A stretch of DNA of 24,773 bases from a virus: positions 1 through 24,773 of IMG/VR virus record IMGVR_UViG_3300024433_000049; one strand, written 5' to 3'. Shown here piece after piece: positions 12,400-21,197 of this stretch. Numbering within the stretch: position 1 is the first letter of the stretch; every line of letters starts with the position of its first letter. Under the pieces are notes generated by a model. It did no database searches. It was given only the letters and a program-made list of their open reading frames with translations, and was not told the origin of the DNA. The position numbers and the translations under genes were made by a program.

Positions 12400-13326
12400 A
12401 TGAGTATAGTAAGCACAGAAGTACAAAGAGATTTGAACCGTACATTTTTCAAAACATTATACAATATGGTTAAAGACCAGATGCGTTGGAAAAATTTCAC
12501 CACAAACATTGACACCGGCGGAAAGCTAAAGGTAACTTACAATTGGTCGAATGATGTAGGCCCCGTAACCCAATGGAAGGGAATGAGAGAGTTGCACTCA
12601 TGGGGCGAACAGACGTATACTATTGAATCGAAAAAATGGCAAAATGCAGCTGAATTTAAAAAAGACAATTTCAATGATCCAGACCAGCGGCACGTGCAGC
12701 GTGATAACATCAACAAGTTCGCAGCATCTTTCGCAAGGCATCAAACGGGCTTATTTTTCGATTTGCTGACATCAACGACAGCATTGGGGCCGGATGGCGT
12801 TACTTTTTTTAATGCTGCTCATCCAATAGGAGATGATGCCGTAAATACAAATTCAAATCTCATTACCGGCACAGGTGTCACCGAAGCCAATATATTAGCG
12901 GATTGGCTATCGGTAAAAAATGAAATTCGTAGCTGGGTGGTGCGTGGTGGCGATCCACTGTTTGAAGACATAGAGTTTCTTAAATACACAATAGTTCACC
13001 CCTCTGACCTGGAGATCGTTTTCCGTTCTGTTTTTGAACATGAAAGGAAATCAACCGAAACGGCTGCCGATAGACCGGAAGGCTTCTGGTATAAAGATGC
13101 ACAGCTTTGGGGTACGCAGCGAACAAATACCACCAACGATTGGTATGTGCTGGTTCAAGGCATGGGCGTTATGCCGTTTGCTCTCATGCAGGTCAAAAAG
13201 CTTGTCACCAAGTGGCACACGCAGGGAGATAGTGAGTTTTTCAAAGACGCTATCTATTACGGCGGCGACGGTCATTACGCTTTTCAACCATGGTATTGGG
13301 AAGCCGCGATAAAAGTCAACAACTAA
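12400..13326 (+). CDS. Major capsid protein (Mu gpT-like)
   Basis: At 308 residues this matches the length of Mu-type major head subunits (HK97 fold). Recognisable pieces are the N-terminal helix (STEVQRDLNRTFFKTLYNMV), the WKGMRELHSWGEQTYTIESK segment of the extended loop region, the DGVTFFNAAHPI motif typical of gpT proteins, IVHPSDLE, and a C-terminus rich in aromatic residues (GHYAFQPWYWEAAI). It follows the scaffold and decoration genes. A good GGGGAGG precedes the ATG. No cysteine is present, so covalent disulfide stabilisation is excluded. Confidence 0.85.
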   Translation: MSIVSTEVQRDLNRTFFKTLYNMVKDQMRWKNFTTNIDTGGKLKVTYNWSNDVGPVTQWKGMRELHSWGEQTYTIESKKWQNAAEFKKDNFNDPDQRHVQRDNINKFAASFARHQTGLFFDLLTSTTALGPDGVTFFNAAHPIGDDAVNTNSNLITGTGVTEANILADWLSVKNEIRSWVVRGGDPLFEDIEFLKYTIVHPSDLEIVFRSVFEHERKSTETAADRPEGFWYKDAQLWGTQRTNTTNDWYVLVQGMGVMPFALMQVKKLVTKWHTQGDSEFFKDAIYYGGDGHYAFQPWYWEAAIKVNN

Positions 13327-13336
13327 GGAGTTGAGA

Positions 13337-13777
13337 ATGATAATCGCAAGAGTACAGAATTTACAGAATCAAGAAAGGAGCTACGAATACAAGGGCTACG
13401 AAATTAGATACGTGCAGTCGTGCTGGAAGGAAATTCCGGATGAACTAATGGCTAAAATGAAAGCGGACATTGCGAGTGGGTTTTTGATTACAGCCGAAAT
13501 AAAGATTGATAAAGGAAAGCTCAAGAAAGGCGAAATCCCGGTATGCCTTGATGAAAAATTACAAAAGCATTTCCCGATTAAGTTTTTTGAAATCCCAAAA
13601 ATCGTAAAAACCAAAGAAGTTGTAATTGAACCTATCGTAAAGGATGAACCGAAACCAGAAATACCCAAAAAACCAGGGCGGCCACCTGCTCCAAAGTCAG
13701 ATAAAAAAGTTAAACCGGGAACCACAGAGCAGAAGAAAGAAATCAAACCAGAAGACCTGATGAATCAAAAAAAGTAA
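13337..13777 (+). CDS. Hypothetical protein with Lys/Pro-rich tail, 146 residues
   Basis: The frame begins at a TTG (13331), but AAGGAG six bases before the ATG at 13337 fixes the start. Residues 1-90 form a small alpha/beta domain that occupies the Mu gp35 position between capsid and gp36. Residues from about 95 on are rich in Lys and Pro with KKPGRPPAPKSDKK, which contains a GRP core like an AT-hook, so it may touch DNA or simply be disordered. The next gene follows without a gap. Function unknown. A head-tail connector or capsid accessory role is inferred from position. Confidence 0.6.
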   Translation: MIIARVQNLQNQERSYEYKGYEIRYVQSCWKEIPDELMAKMKADIASGFLITAEIKIDKGKLKKGEIPVCLDEKLQKHFPIKFFEIPKIVKTKEVVIEPIVKDEPKPEIPKKPGRPPAPKSDKKVKPGTTEQKKEIKPEDLMNQKK

Positions 13778-14278
13778 ATGGGTTATACGACCTATCAAAA
13801 GATAGAGGACGACGTAACGCTATACGAACTCCTAAGAGTAATCCCAAAAACCGATAGTCAAGGCATTACGATTGTCCCGGCATCCATAGACACGGATCGG
13901 ATTGACAGGATAATCGAAACCGTGTCAAATACTATCGACGGGAAGATCGGACAGCGTTACGTTGTTCCCCTAACTCAGCAAAACAGCCTAAATGCCGTAG
14001 AGTGGATAGCAAGAGCATTGGCTATATGTCAGATATACCATAAGGAATCAGGCGGCCCGGAATGGCGGCAAGCAGATTGCATTAAGGCAAGTGATGCGCT
14101 TGAAGAAATGGCAAAAGGAAAAATTGACATTCCGGATGCAACCATATTGAATGGAAAATCAGCCCACCTATGCAATCCTTATGATGACAAATACCCAAGT
14201 ATCGAAAGGCCATTTGATTGGGATAAGCAATCATGGGGCGGTGATGATACCGATTCTTCATTTATGAGAGGCGATTGA
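13778..14278 (+). CDS. gp36-like head-completion/connector protein (DUF1320)
   Basis: The 166-residue protein starts with MGYTTYQKIEDDVTLYELLR and continues with a helical segment holding DRIIETVSNTIDGKIGQRYVVPL, the typical core of DUF1320/Mu gp36 proteins, which are taken to be adaptor proteins between portal and tail. The remainder (ALAICQIYHKESG, then ASDALEEMAKGKIDIP) also follows the family pattern. The C-terminus (WGGDDTDSSFMRGD) matches the usual end of these proteins. Its ATG directly follows the previous stop. The position after the capsid genes is the same as in Mu. Confidence 0.75.
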   Translation: MGYTTYQKIEDDVTLYELLRVIPKTDSQGITIVPASIDTDRIDRIIETVSNTIDGKIGQRYVVPLTQQNSLNAVEWIARALAICQIYHKESGGPEWRQADCIKASDALEEMAKGKIDIPDATILNGKSAHLCNPYDDKYPSIERPFDWDKQSWGGDDTDSSFMRGD

Positions 14279-14281
14279 GAA

Positions 14282-14779
14282 ATGATAAAGCTTGTTAAAA
14301 ATACTGCAGAAGATGTGATCAAGGCTTTTCAAGAAGAAATTACCGGAATTGAATTAAACCTCTCTATCGCAAACGTAATGTTTCGCGATGTATCAGATCA
14401 TTTCCGTGATGAGATGGATTCATCCGGGTCAAAATGGCCGCCACTGGCACGGGTTACAATTGAAAAAAGAAGAAAAGGAACAGGTAGCGGATCACCAAAA
14501 CCCCTTCAAGACACGAGACAAATGCTTTTGTCGCTAAATACAGAACAGACTACAACCAAAGAGGCTGCAGTATCAGTCAATAAATACGATGCATATTTCG
14601 GAAAAAACGCAGCGGAATTACAAAATGATGGCGGTAAAGGAAAAATACTCGAAGAGAACGGAACGGTTACGGAGATTGATGTCCCAGCACGTGAATTTAT
14701 GTGGGTTTCGGATGGTGCAATAAAAGAAATTGAAGAGCTTGCATCGGTAATTTCAAAAGAGGCAATGAAAGAAGCATGA
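14282..14779 (+). CDS. Phage virion morphogenesis protein (Mu gpG-like)
   Basis: The 165-residue product shows the gpG/P2 gpS-like pattern: helical N-terminus, then FRDEMDSSGSKWPPLARVTI, RRKGTGSGSPKPLQDTRQML and LNTEQTTTKEAAVSVNKYDAYF, followed by PAREFMWVSDGAIKEIE. These proteins act in head completion or at the tail neck. In Mu, gene G follows F. Here it has moved to between the gp36 and gp37 homologues. GAGAA is the only ribosome binding site, and the gene ends with a four-base overlap with the next. Confidence 0.78.
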   Translation: MIKLVKNTAEDVIKAFQEEITGIELNLSIANVMFRDVSDHFRDEMDSSGSKWPPLARVTIEKRRKGTGSGSPKPLQDTRQMLLSLNTEQTTTKEAAVSVNKYDAYFGKNAAELQNDGGKGKILEENGTVTEIDVPAREFMWVSDGAIKEIEELASVISKEAMKEA

Positions 14780-15258
14780 ATAATTATGGAACATTGAGCG
14801 CTGCGATTGTAACAAGACTGAAAGCTGAATTGCCATATCTTAATAATGAAGTTTATCCCATTTTTGATGCTTCTCAGTTTCATGAATTTGCTGGTAGAAA
14901 AGATCCGTTTATTCTGGTTAGATATGCAGGTGCACCGATTACAGACGGGCATGGATTTGAAGATCAAGATCATAACTTTACAATCCATGTCTTTATGCAT
15001 GGTTGGGATAAGCAAGGCGCCGGGACTTATATTTCAACGACTATAGGAAATAAAACAATACCCGACATAGTGAACGAAGCAAAGAAGAAACTTGACCTAC
15101 ACATGTTTTACACTGAAATTCCAGATTATTGCTACCATGCTGCTGCGCAAAATTTTTCACCGACAAGTAGCACCGGTCAACTCGGAGTCCCGGATAGATT
15201 TTATAATAATTCCGGCGGGTTCGCCATGCTATATCAAGTAGAAGAGAGGACAATATGA
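14776..15258 (+). CDS. gp37-like tail completion/terminator protein
   Basis: The 160-residue protein has an N-terminal helix (YGTLSAAIVTRLKAELPYL), a central strand block with DPFILVRYAGAP, and NFTIHVFMHGWD. This is the layout of Mu gp37 (DUF1834) and other tail-terminator-like proteins that cap the tail tube at the neck. The start overlaps the previous gene (ATGA) and the end overlaps the next one. The family call rests on pattern and position together. Confidence 0.6.
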   Translation: MNNYGTLSAAIVTRLKAELPYLNNEVYPIFDASQFHEFAGRKDPFILVRYAGAPITDGHGFEDQDHNFTIHVFMHGWDKQGAGTYISTTIGNKTIPDIVNEAKKKLDLHMFYTEIPDYCYHAAAQNFSPTSSTGQLGVPDRFYNNSGGFAMLYQVEERTI

Positions 15259-15470
15259 TTGAAGATATTAAAAAAAATAAGACAGAAAAGCAAGATGCAC
15301 CATTTGTGGCTATTAATAAAGGTGCCGTTACAGAAAAGCCTAAAAGGGAAAAATATAGCCCGAAACAAAAAGGAAAGATTAAGAAGATAAAGAATTACCT
15401 TAAGGAAACCGGAAAGAAAAGCACAAATGATGTCGAGCTTGGTGTCGTAACATTAAAAACGGAGGCATAA
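15255..15470 (+). CDS. Small basic protein, 71 residues
   Basis: A lysine-rich protein, with about a quarter of residues lysine (KREKYSPKQKGKIKKIKNYL), and no recognised family. It lies between the gp37-like and tail-tube genes, where Mu has the small gp38 (DUF2635). That match is by position and size only. The GTAGAAGAGAGG stretch upstream supplies a weak ribosome binding site, and the start overlaps the previous stop. Confidence 0.55.
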   Translation: MIEDIKKNKTEKQDAPFVAINKGAVTEKPKREKYSPKQKGKIKKIKNYLKETGKKSTNDVELGVVTLKTEA

Positions 15471-16526
15471 ATGAGTATCATAAAACGGCAAAATGCCGTA
15501 GCATTTAAAAAAACAACCTGGGGGACACCGGTTGAACCAACAACGGGAGATCAATTATTTGTAGAAAATAATTCCCCACCTACTGGCGGGCGTGAATTGA
15601 TAACCAATGCAGAAGAGTTCGGGGCACCACTTGAAACAAATCTTTGTCTCGGCCCCTACGAAGAGCAGTCCGGGAGTTTTGACGGCAAGCTGTATGTTGA
15701 GCAAACAAAACTAATGGAAATATTGGCCTCCATTTATGGCGAATATGAATTTACTGTAGATACGCCGGTAGCAGGGGTCAATCAACATGCCTTCGTGGGG
15801 CAAAGGGTATTGACCACCGACATTTCGCATACGCTTGGATATGATGAAGGCGATGAGGTAAAGGCAGTTGATTATATGAAATTTATGTCATTTGTGCTTG
15901 CCCTTGATTCCGTGTATAAGCATACAACAAGTTACCTGGGCAGCAAGCTTGAAGTTAAATCAGCGTACACCACACCGCTTGCCGTTACCGGAGATGATAG
16001 GATTGCATGCTTCCTGAATGAAAATACAACGGTGAGAATCAATGAGCAGGATGCCGCCGCGCTCTCTGGGAGTGATGACCAGTTAGTGACCGACTTCGGA
16101 ATGTCATTAGAACGTGGATTGCAAAGCGAGGCCCCGGTAGCTGGAACTAATGTCATCTCAAATATCAATGATGGACTGCAATACACATTCACGATAACGC
16201 TAAACTATCCCAGGAAAACAGCACAGAGTAAAATCTGGCTGCCAAAGTACCAGGTTGGAGAAATTTACAAAGCTTCAATCAGCATGACAAGCGGATTGCT
16301 TTACATTACCGGAACCACCCCATACAGCCTTGATTTCTTTTTCCCAGGGCTTTATTGTGTAGAAGCCCCCACTTATGACCAGGAAACCCCGGAACCGGTA
16401 AGCGCAACATTCATGGTGCAGTATGATAGTGCAGGCACCGCAAGCATGGATTACAAAGTGCCTTATGCCTACTGGTACAATGAGCTGTTGACCCTATCCG
16501 GTTATCCTGCAGTTACAGAAACTTAA
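15471..16526 (+). CDS. Major tail tube protein
   Basis: At 351 residues this is a siphovirus-type tail tube subunit. It starts with MSIIKRQNAVAFKKTTWGTP, the usual opening of tube proteins (a strand with AFKKETTFGTP). The segments GPYEEQSGSFDGKLYVEQTKLMEIL (about residues 62-86) and later TFTITLNYPRKTAQSKIW also fit. It precedes the chaperone pair and the tape measure, which is the conserved position. No sheath gene is found upstream, so a non-contractile tail is indicated. GGAGG lies before the ATG. Confidence 0.75.
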   Translation: MSIIKRQNAVAFKKTTWGTPVEPTTGDQLFVENNSPPTGGRELITNAEEFGAPLETNLCLGPYEEQSGSFDGKLYVEQTKLMEILASIYGEYEFTVDTPVAGVNQHAFVGQRVLTTDISHTLGYDEGDEVKAVDYMKFMSFVLALDSVYKHTTSYLGSKLEVKSAYTTPLAVTGDDRIACFLNENTTVRINEQDAAALSGSDDQLVTDFGMSLERGLQSEAPVAGTNVISNINDGLQYTFTITLNYPRKTAQSKIWLPKYQVGEIYKASISMTSGLLYITGTTPYSLDFFFPGLYCVEAPTYDQETPEPVSATFMVQYDSAGTASMDYKVPYAYWYNELLTLSGYPAVTET

Positions 16527-16546
16527 AAAAAGGAGGTAAATAATAT

Positions 16547-17002
16547 ATGAAACTAACAGTCAACAAAAATTACACAAAGGCAAAAAAGGTTTGTGTTCCC
16601 GGCAACGAGCATATATGGTTTGAAGCGGAGCCAATTCTAAAACGGGAAACATTAAAAGTTTCCTCACCAGCCGTTAAGCAAATTCGCAGAGGCAACAAAA
16701 CAGAGCAAGAATTTGATAGTGAAATCTTTTTTGAAAACCAATTTGAACTGGTAATGAAAAAAATCAAAAATTTCGGTGGGGTTGAAGATAGTGAAACCGG
16801 AAAAGCTTTACCATTCTCAAAAGATAATCTCAAAATGCTATTAGAATCTTCGTGGGATTTTGAAGTTTGCGAAAGGGTTAATAAAAAAGGCAAACCTCTT
16901 CTGGATGAGGAAACCAATGAACCCTTAATGATGGGGCTTGGTGAATGGTTATACAAATCATTATCTGAAACGAAAAGCGCAAAACATGAACTAAAAAACT
17001 AA
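16547..17002 (+). CDS. Tail assembly chaperone, short form (lambda G-like)
   Basis: This 151-residue protein ends at TAA 17000-17002 unless ribosomes slip. It sits between tail tube and tape measure, the fixed place of the G/GT chaperone genes that hold the tape measure during tail assembly. It has a beta-rich N-terminus (KLTVNKNYTKAKKVCVPGNE) and a helical acidic C-terminal half with FENQFELVMKKIKNFGG. AAGGAGG precedes the ATG by ten bases. Sequence similarity to any particular chaperone is not recognised. The call rests on position, size and the frameshift signal at its end. Confidence 0.78.
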   Translation: MKLTVNKNYTKAKKVCVPGNEHIWFEAEPILKRETLKVSSPAVKQIRRGNKTEQEFDSEIFFENQFELVMKKIKNFGGVEDSETGKALPFSKDNLKMLLESSWDFEVCERVNKKGKPLLDEETNEPLMMGLGEWLYKSLSETKSAKHELKN

Positions 17003-17322
17003 AGGACTTCCTCGATCTTTGGGTCGATTGGTACAAATCGTGGGATAGCAAGGTCGAGGAAGCATTAGAAGAACTAACAATACCAAACCAGTTTGCATAT
17101 ATTTTTTATCAGGAAAACGTTAATGATTTCACAATCAAAACGGGGTACATAAAAACAATGATAGATGAAATTGAATTTGATGAACTCGAAAGAAACGAAT
17201 TCCTTTACAAGATGAACATGATTGATAATACCGTCAAGATAATCCAGAGCAAGAGAACCATTGATTACCAGAAAAAACAAGCGGCAATAGCTAAAATGAA
17301 AGCAAGATCAAAGGGTCGATAA
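16547..17322 (+). CDS. Tail assembly chaperone, frameshifted long form (lambda GT-like, 258 residues)
   Basis: A -1 slip at A AAA AAC (16993-16999) joins the 151-codon first ORF to a 107-codon second part read from 16999 (LKDFLDLWVDWYKSW and onward) to the stop at 17320-17322. The second part is clearly coding: helical with a basic end (KKQAAIAKMKARSKGR). Its frame has a stop at 16987 just upstream and no ATG until well inside, so it depends on frameshifting. In lambda the GT extension binds the tape measure and tube while the short form coats the tape. The same division is expected here. The tape measure gene begins directly after the stop. Confidence 0.78.
16993..17062 (+). promoter_or_regulatory. 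Programmed -1 ribosomal frameshift signal
   Basis: The heptamer A AAA AAC (16993-16999) is correctly phased for -1 slippage and stands immediately before the stop. Seven bases downstream begins a stem: 17007-17019 pairs with 17050-17062 over 13 positions, including one G-U pair. Its loop holds a smaller hairpin, CGATT with AATCG (17025-17029 and 17036-17040). Heptamer, spacing and structure are all classic. Confidence 0.82.
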
Positions 17323-20300
17323 ATGGCAAAGGCGGGAGAGCTTAAGTTTGTTATTACTGTTGACAGTAGTGGTGCGGTCAAAAGTATTAATACCGTAGGC
17401 GATTCAACTGAAAAATTAGAAGAAAAAACAAAAAAAGCAAACAAATCTCTCGGCAATCAGGTAAAGCAATTTCTTAAAATTGGATCCGTATTGGTTGCCG
17501 CGAAGCTTGCTTATAATCTTGTGTCAGATTCAATAAGCCTTGCATCAGATGCAATGGAGGAACACTCAAAATTAAATGCTATATTTTCAGAGCAAGCCAA
17601 AGCGGTTACAAAAACAGTGGGTGAATTAACAAGCAATTATGGATTATCGACGTTGGCTGCAGAGAAAATGCTTGCTGCAACCGGTGATCTTCTTACTGGA
17701 CTGGGACTTAACCAAAAAGAAGCGTTATCGCTATCGGAACAAACTCAAAAGCTTGCGGTTGACCTGGCGTCATTTACTAATTTTTCAGGAGGTGCCAAGG
17801 GCGCATCGGAAGCCTTAACAAAAGCAATGCTTGGCGAACGCGAATCGATTAAATCTCTCGGAATATCAATACTTGAAGCCGAGGTACAACAGAGATTACT
17901 CGAAAAGGGGCAAGGGGCACTTGCCGGAACAGCATTGAAAGCAGCTAAGGCACAGGCAACTCTTGAATTAGCAATGGAACAATCTAAAAATGCCATGGGC
18001 GATTTTGAAAGAACGCAGGATAGTTTTGCTAATCAGACCAGGCAACTCGAAGCGGACATAGAAGATATAAGGGTAGAATTCGGGAAAGCATTTATAAAAA
18101 TGCTTATGCCATTCTTGAGGGACTTCGCGGCTTGGATCGATGAGAATTCCGAATCAATAATTGCTTTTTTTGATGGGCTTATCAAGGCGCTTGGCGGCGT
18201 GGCGGCTGCGATAAAATTTGCTGGTACTGCGGGCGCAAAATTTATGACTGCCGTATCGGATTTAGGGAAAACGCAAGAAGAGGGAAGGCTGATTTCGCAA
18301 GGGCACGCAGACGAAATTGCGGCATGGGCAGAGGAAATGTTTAATGCCGAAAAGCAAACCGAAGGAACAACTGGTGCAATAATCAACCAAAGCAGAGGCT
18401 TAACCGAAGTCGAAAAAATCATGAAACGATATGGAATAACGATGCTATCCGCAAATGCTATATTAAAAGCACAAAACCCTGAATTAGAGGAAATTGAAAA
18501 ATTACAAAAAGAATTAAAAATATCGCTCGAAGAAGCAACGAAAGTATACGGGATATTGAATCAATTAGAAGAGGACAGAAAAAATACAATAAAAGAAACA
18601 AACGAAGAGCTACCAAAGCTTATAATTACGAATAACGATTTGGATCAAGCATTAAGTGATTTAGTAGCAGAAATGGATGAAGTCGAAAGAAAACAAGGCG
18701 AACTAAACGAAGGGTTCCTTGAAGAAGCAGAAGCAATTGCCGACGTATCAGAGGCAACGGAAGGCTACATAAACGAATTATCTTTTCTTGAAAAAGCATA
18801 TAGATCAATTAAAGAAAGTGGTGAAACGTTTGGTAATGTTTTGCAGGGATTAGGGAGGCTATCATTTATTCCAGACCAAATGGCAAAAAGCTTTATGGGT
18901 TTGGGTGATACGATAGCCCGCGCTGCCTCTGGAGATATGTTGGGCGCACTTTCTTCCGGTGTATCATTTCTGACCGGCCTTTTCGGCAAAGATGGTCTCA
19001 CCGGGCAAATAGAATTTGCTACCGAAGCACTGAGAAAGTTCGGCATTACCGGTAAGGAAGAAATCGAAGCGGTAGCAAAGGCAATGGAAGATTTTGCGGA
19101 CAGCTTTTCCATGAAAGACATTCTTGCCGACCCGGAAGCGTATTTTGACGGCCTAAAAGCAGCAGGCGAAGAAGCTGCCGAAGAAATTGCAAAGTCTACC
19201 AGTCAATGGTTTGAGCCTATAAGAGATACGATTCCAGACCTTGAAAAATTTCTTGCCGTACCCGCCAAAAATGCAGAGGAATTTAATGCGCAGACCACCA
19301 TTACGTTAGGCACTTTTGCGAACATGCTAAAATCAGGACTTTCTATTACCGAAGCCCTAACGCAAATGGATGGTGTTTTTGATAAATTAATTGCGAGCCA
19401 GGAGGCGCTGGGCATTGAAGGTGATAAAACATTCGAGGCATTAAAGGAATTCAGGGGGTTAGTGAAGGGCAATCAGGAATTGGTTGATTCGGTTGAAGGG
19501 CTTAATGCTGTAATGGAGGCCACCGCCGCACTTGGTGAATTATCGCAAGATCAAATAGATGCATTCGGGACTTCGGCAAAAAGTAAATTTGATGACCTGA
19601 TAGATGCCGGCTTCTCTCAAAATCAGGCGCTTACCCTTATTGGCCCCACGCTTTTACAATTAAAAGAAAATGCTGAAAAGTACGGGCTTGAATTAGATGC
19701 AAATACTCAGAAAATGATCGAGCAGGCGGAAGCGTCCGGCGTATTTGACGAAATGGCCGACCCAATGGATAAGCTTGTTGATATATTAGAAAAAATATTT
19801 GTCCAATTGGGTGGAAATATGGATGAGTTAACTGATTTTGGAGAAGCCGGAGAAGCCGCCGCAAGCAAGGCAAGTGATGCGCAAGGCGAATTGCAGTCAT
19901 CTATTGAAGGGACTGGAATGGTTGCCGCCGACGCATCGAAAACAATGGCCGACAGTATGGAACATGCTATCGATTCGGTATCAAGGGACATGATTAATCT
20001 GGAAGATGTTACGGCAGACGTTATGACAACTATGTCCGAAGATGCCAATGCAGCCGCTACCGATATGCAAAACTCGTTTGTAGATGCCAGTAAAAATTCA
20101 CTTGATGCAATAAGAGGGCTTGCGGCAGGTGCTAAAAATTCATTAAGTGGACTCGGTGGGGCCGGGGCAGCATCGCAGCCGCCATTACTGCAGCAGCGCA
20201 GAGGTATTCCAGGTTTTTCAACCGGTGGAAGCGGAATAGTGCCGCCCGGATTCAACAATGATAACTATTTGGTTGGCCTATCAAGCGGTGAACCATTTTC

Positions 20301-20481
20301 GGTAGGTAGCACGTCGAATAGCACCACGAATAACAATACGGACAACATGAACATAACCCTTAAGCAGGAAATAACAAAAGAAGATTCGGTCGATTCCATA
20401 GCACTGAAAACTATTGCAGCACTAAAAGAAAAGAGATTCGGACTTGATAAAGAAATTAAAAATGCAATTGGTGTATCATAA
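17323..20481 (+). CDS. Tail tape measure protein
   Basis: This is the longest gene (1052 residues), directly after the chaperone pair. The protein sets tail length and is ejected ahead of the DNA. The N-terminal region has the conserved tape-measure core: FTNFSGGAKGASEALTKAML, then GERESIKSLGI. Two Gly/Ala-rich hydrophobic regions (about residues 275-305 and 500-560) may enter the host membrane. Long helical acidic stretches fill the rest. Near the C-terminus PGFSTGGSGIVPPGFNNDNY with GLSSGE follows the usual end motif of tape measures. At roughly 0.15 nm per residue the tail would be around 150-160 nm, an estimate only. The ATG directly follows the previous stop. Confidence 0.87.
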   Translation: MAKAGELKFVITVDSSGAVKSINTVGDSTEKLEEKTKKANKSLGNQVKQFLKIGSVLVAAKLAYNLVSDSISLASDAMEEHSKLNAIFSEQAKAVTKTVGELTSNYGLSTLAAEKMLAATGDLLTGLGLNQKEALSLSEQTQKLAVDLASFTNFSGGAKGASEALTKAMLGERESIKSLGISILEAEVQQRLLEKGQGALAGTALKAAKAQATLELAMEQSKNAMGDFERTQDSFANQTRQLEADIEDIRVEFGKAFIKMLMPFLRDFAAWIDENSESIIAFFDGLIKALGGVAAAIKFAGTAGAKFMTAVSDLGKTQEEGRLISQGHADEIAAWAEEMFNAEKQTEGTTGAIINQSRGLTEVEKIMKRYGITMLSANAILKAQNPELEEIEKLQKELKISLEEATKVYGILNQLEEDRKNTIKETNEELPKLIITNNDLDQALSDLVAEMDEVERKQGELNEGFLEEAEAIADVSEATEGYINELSFLEKAYRSIKESGETFGNVLQGLGRLSFIPDQMAKSFMGLGDTIARAASGDMLGALSSGVSFLTGLFGKDGLTGQIEFATEALRKFGITGKEEIEAVAKAMEDFADSFSMKDILADPEAYFDGLKAAGEEAAEEIAKSTSQWFEPIRDTIPDLEKFLAVPAKNAEEFNAQTTITLGTFANMLKSGLSITEALTQMDGVFDKLIASQEALGIEGDKTFEALKEFRGLVKGNQELVDSVEGLNAVMEATAALGELSQDQIDAFGTSAKSKFDDLIDAGFSQNQALTLIGPTLLQLKENAEKYGLELDANTQKMIEQAEASGVFDEMADPMDKLVDILEKIFVQLGGNMDELTDFGEAGEAAASKASDAQGELQSSIEGTGMVAADASKTMADSMEHAIDSVSRDMINLEDVTADVMTTMSEDANAAATDMQNSFVDASKNSLDAIRGLAAGAKNSLSGLGGAGAASQPPLLQQRRGIPGFSTGGSGIVPPGFNNDNYLVGLSSGEPFSVGSTSNSTTNNNTDNMNITLKQEITKEDSVDSIALKTIAALKEKRFGLDKEIKNAIGVS

Positions 20482-21197
20482 TGGATAAGTTAGCTTATGG
20501 AAAAACAGTTGCGGACGCAACGTTGACGGCAAGTTCAACGAAGGCATCATATGAAGTACGGCACATATATGATTTATCACAGGGCAATAAATGGAGTACC
20601 GCTGATGGCGACATTACTGCAGAAACCATATTAATAGATCACGGAGCAGCCAAAAACATACAGCTTGTTTTTATCGACGGGACAAACATAGTCTCCAGGG
20701 ATACGCTTTTCACCATTCAGGCAGGCACTACGGCTGCCGCTACAAACTACGGGCCGGTCGCATTGCCAAAAGACACTAAATCATGGCTTGAAATAAACCA
20801 AACCTATAGGTATTTTTTAGTTACGATTACAAAAGCAAGTGGAACGAACATTGAAATAGGCCGGGTTGAACTTTTCCAAAATATTTATACGTTTGATAAA
20901 AATTATCAAATAGATAGGAGCTCAGGCACTATTGAAGTTTTTGAAGATAAGGCCGGTAGACGCGGACAGATATCAAGAAAATTCCTTTATCAAACAGAAA
21001 GAAGGATATGGAATTTTTTAAATGTAACCAAAACGCAAATTGACTTAATGAAAAAAACTATAGGCGTTGAAACCGAAGTTGCACTATATGACGATGAAGA
21101 GGAAGAGTATTATTATGGGATCATGGACTTAACCCTGCCAACTGTCAATAGATGTGAAAAAAGAGATTTTCAATTAAGTTTTACGGAGTCGCAATAA
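20481..21197 (+). CDS. Distal tail protein with discoidin-like N-domain, 238 residues
   Basis: The gene overlaps the tape measure stop by one base (TAATG) and has the position of a distal tail protein, the ring that connects tube and tip. Residues 5 to about 135 resemble a discoidin (F5/8 type C) jelly roll: TASSTKASYEVRHIYDLSQG, NKWSTADGD, then SWLEINQTYRYFLVTITKAS and IEIGRVELFQ. Such domains bind sugars. The C-terminal part (DRSSGTIEVFEDKAGRRGQI and onward) is a second beta domain that may be the ring-forming part. The call is by position and domain pattern. Confidence 0.65.
   Translation: MDKLAYGKTVADATLTASSTKASYEVRHIYDLSQGNKWSTADGDITAETILIDHGAAKNIQLVFIDGTNIVSRDTLFTIQAGTTAAATNYGPVALPKDTKSWLEINQTYRYFLVTITKASGTNIEIGRVELFQNIYTFDKNYQIDRSSGTIEVFEDKAGRRGQISRKFLYQTERRIWNFLNVTKTQIDLMKKTIGVETEVALYDDEEEEYYYGIMDLTLPTVNRCEKRDFQLSFTESQ

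Noticed and set aside
19707-20258. 183-residue minus-strand open frame inside the tape measure gene
   Set aside because: Ala/Ser/Pro-rich shadow of the Ala-rich tape measure coding sequence, with no promoter or start signal.
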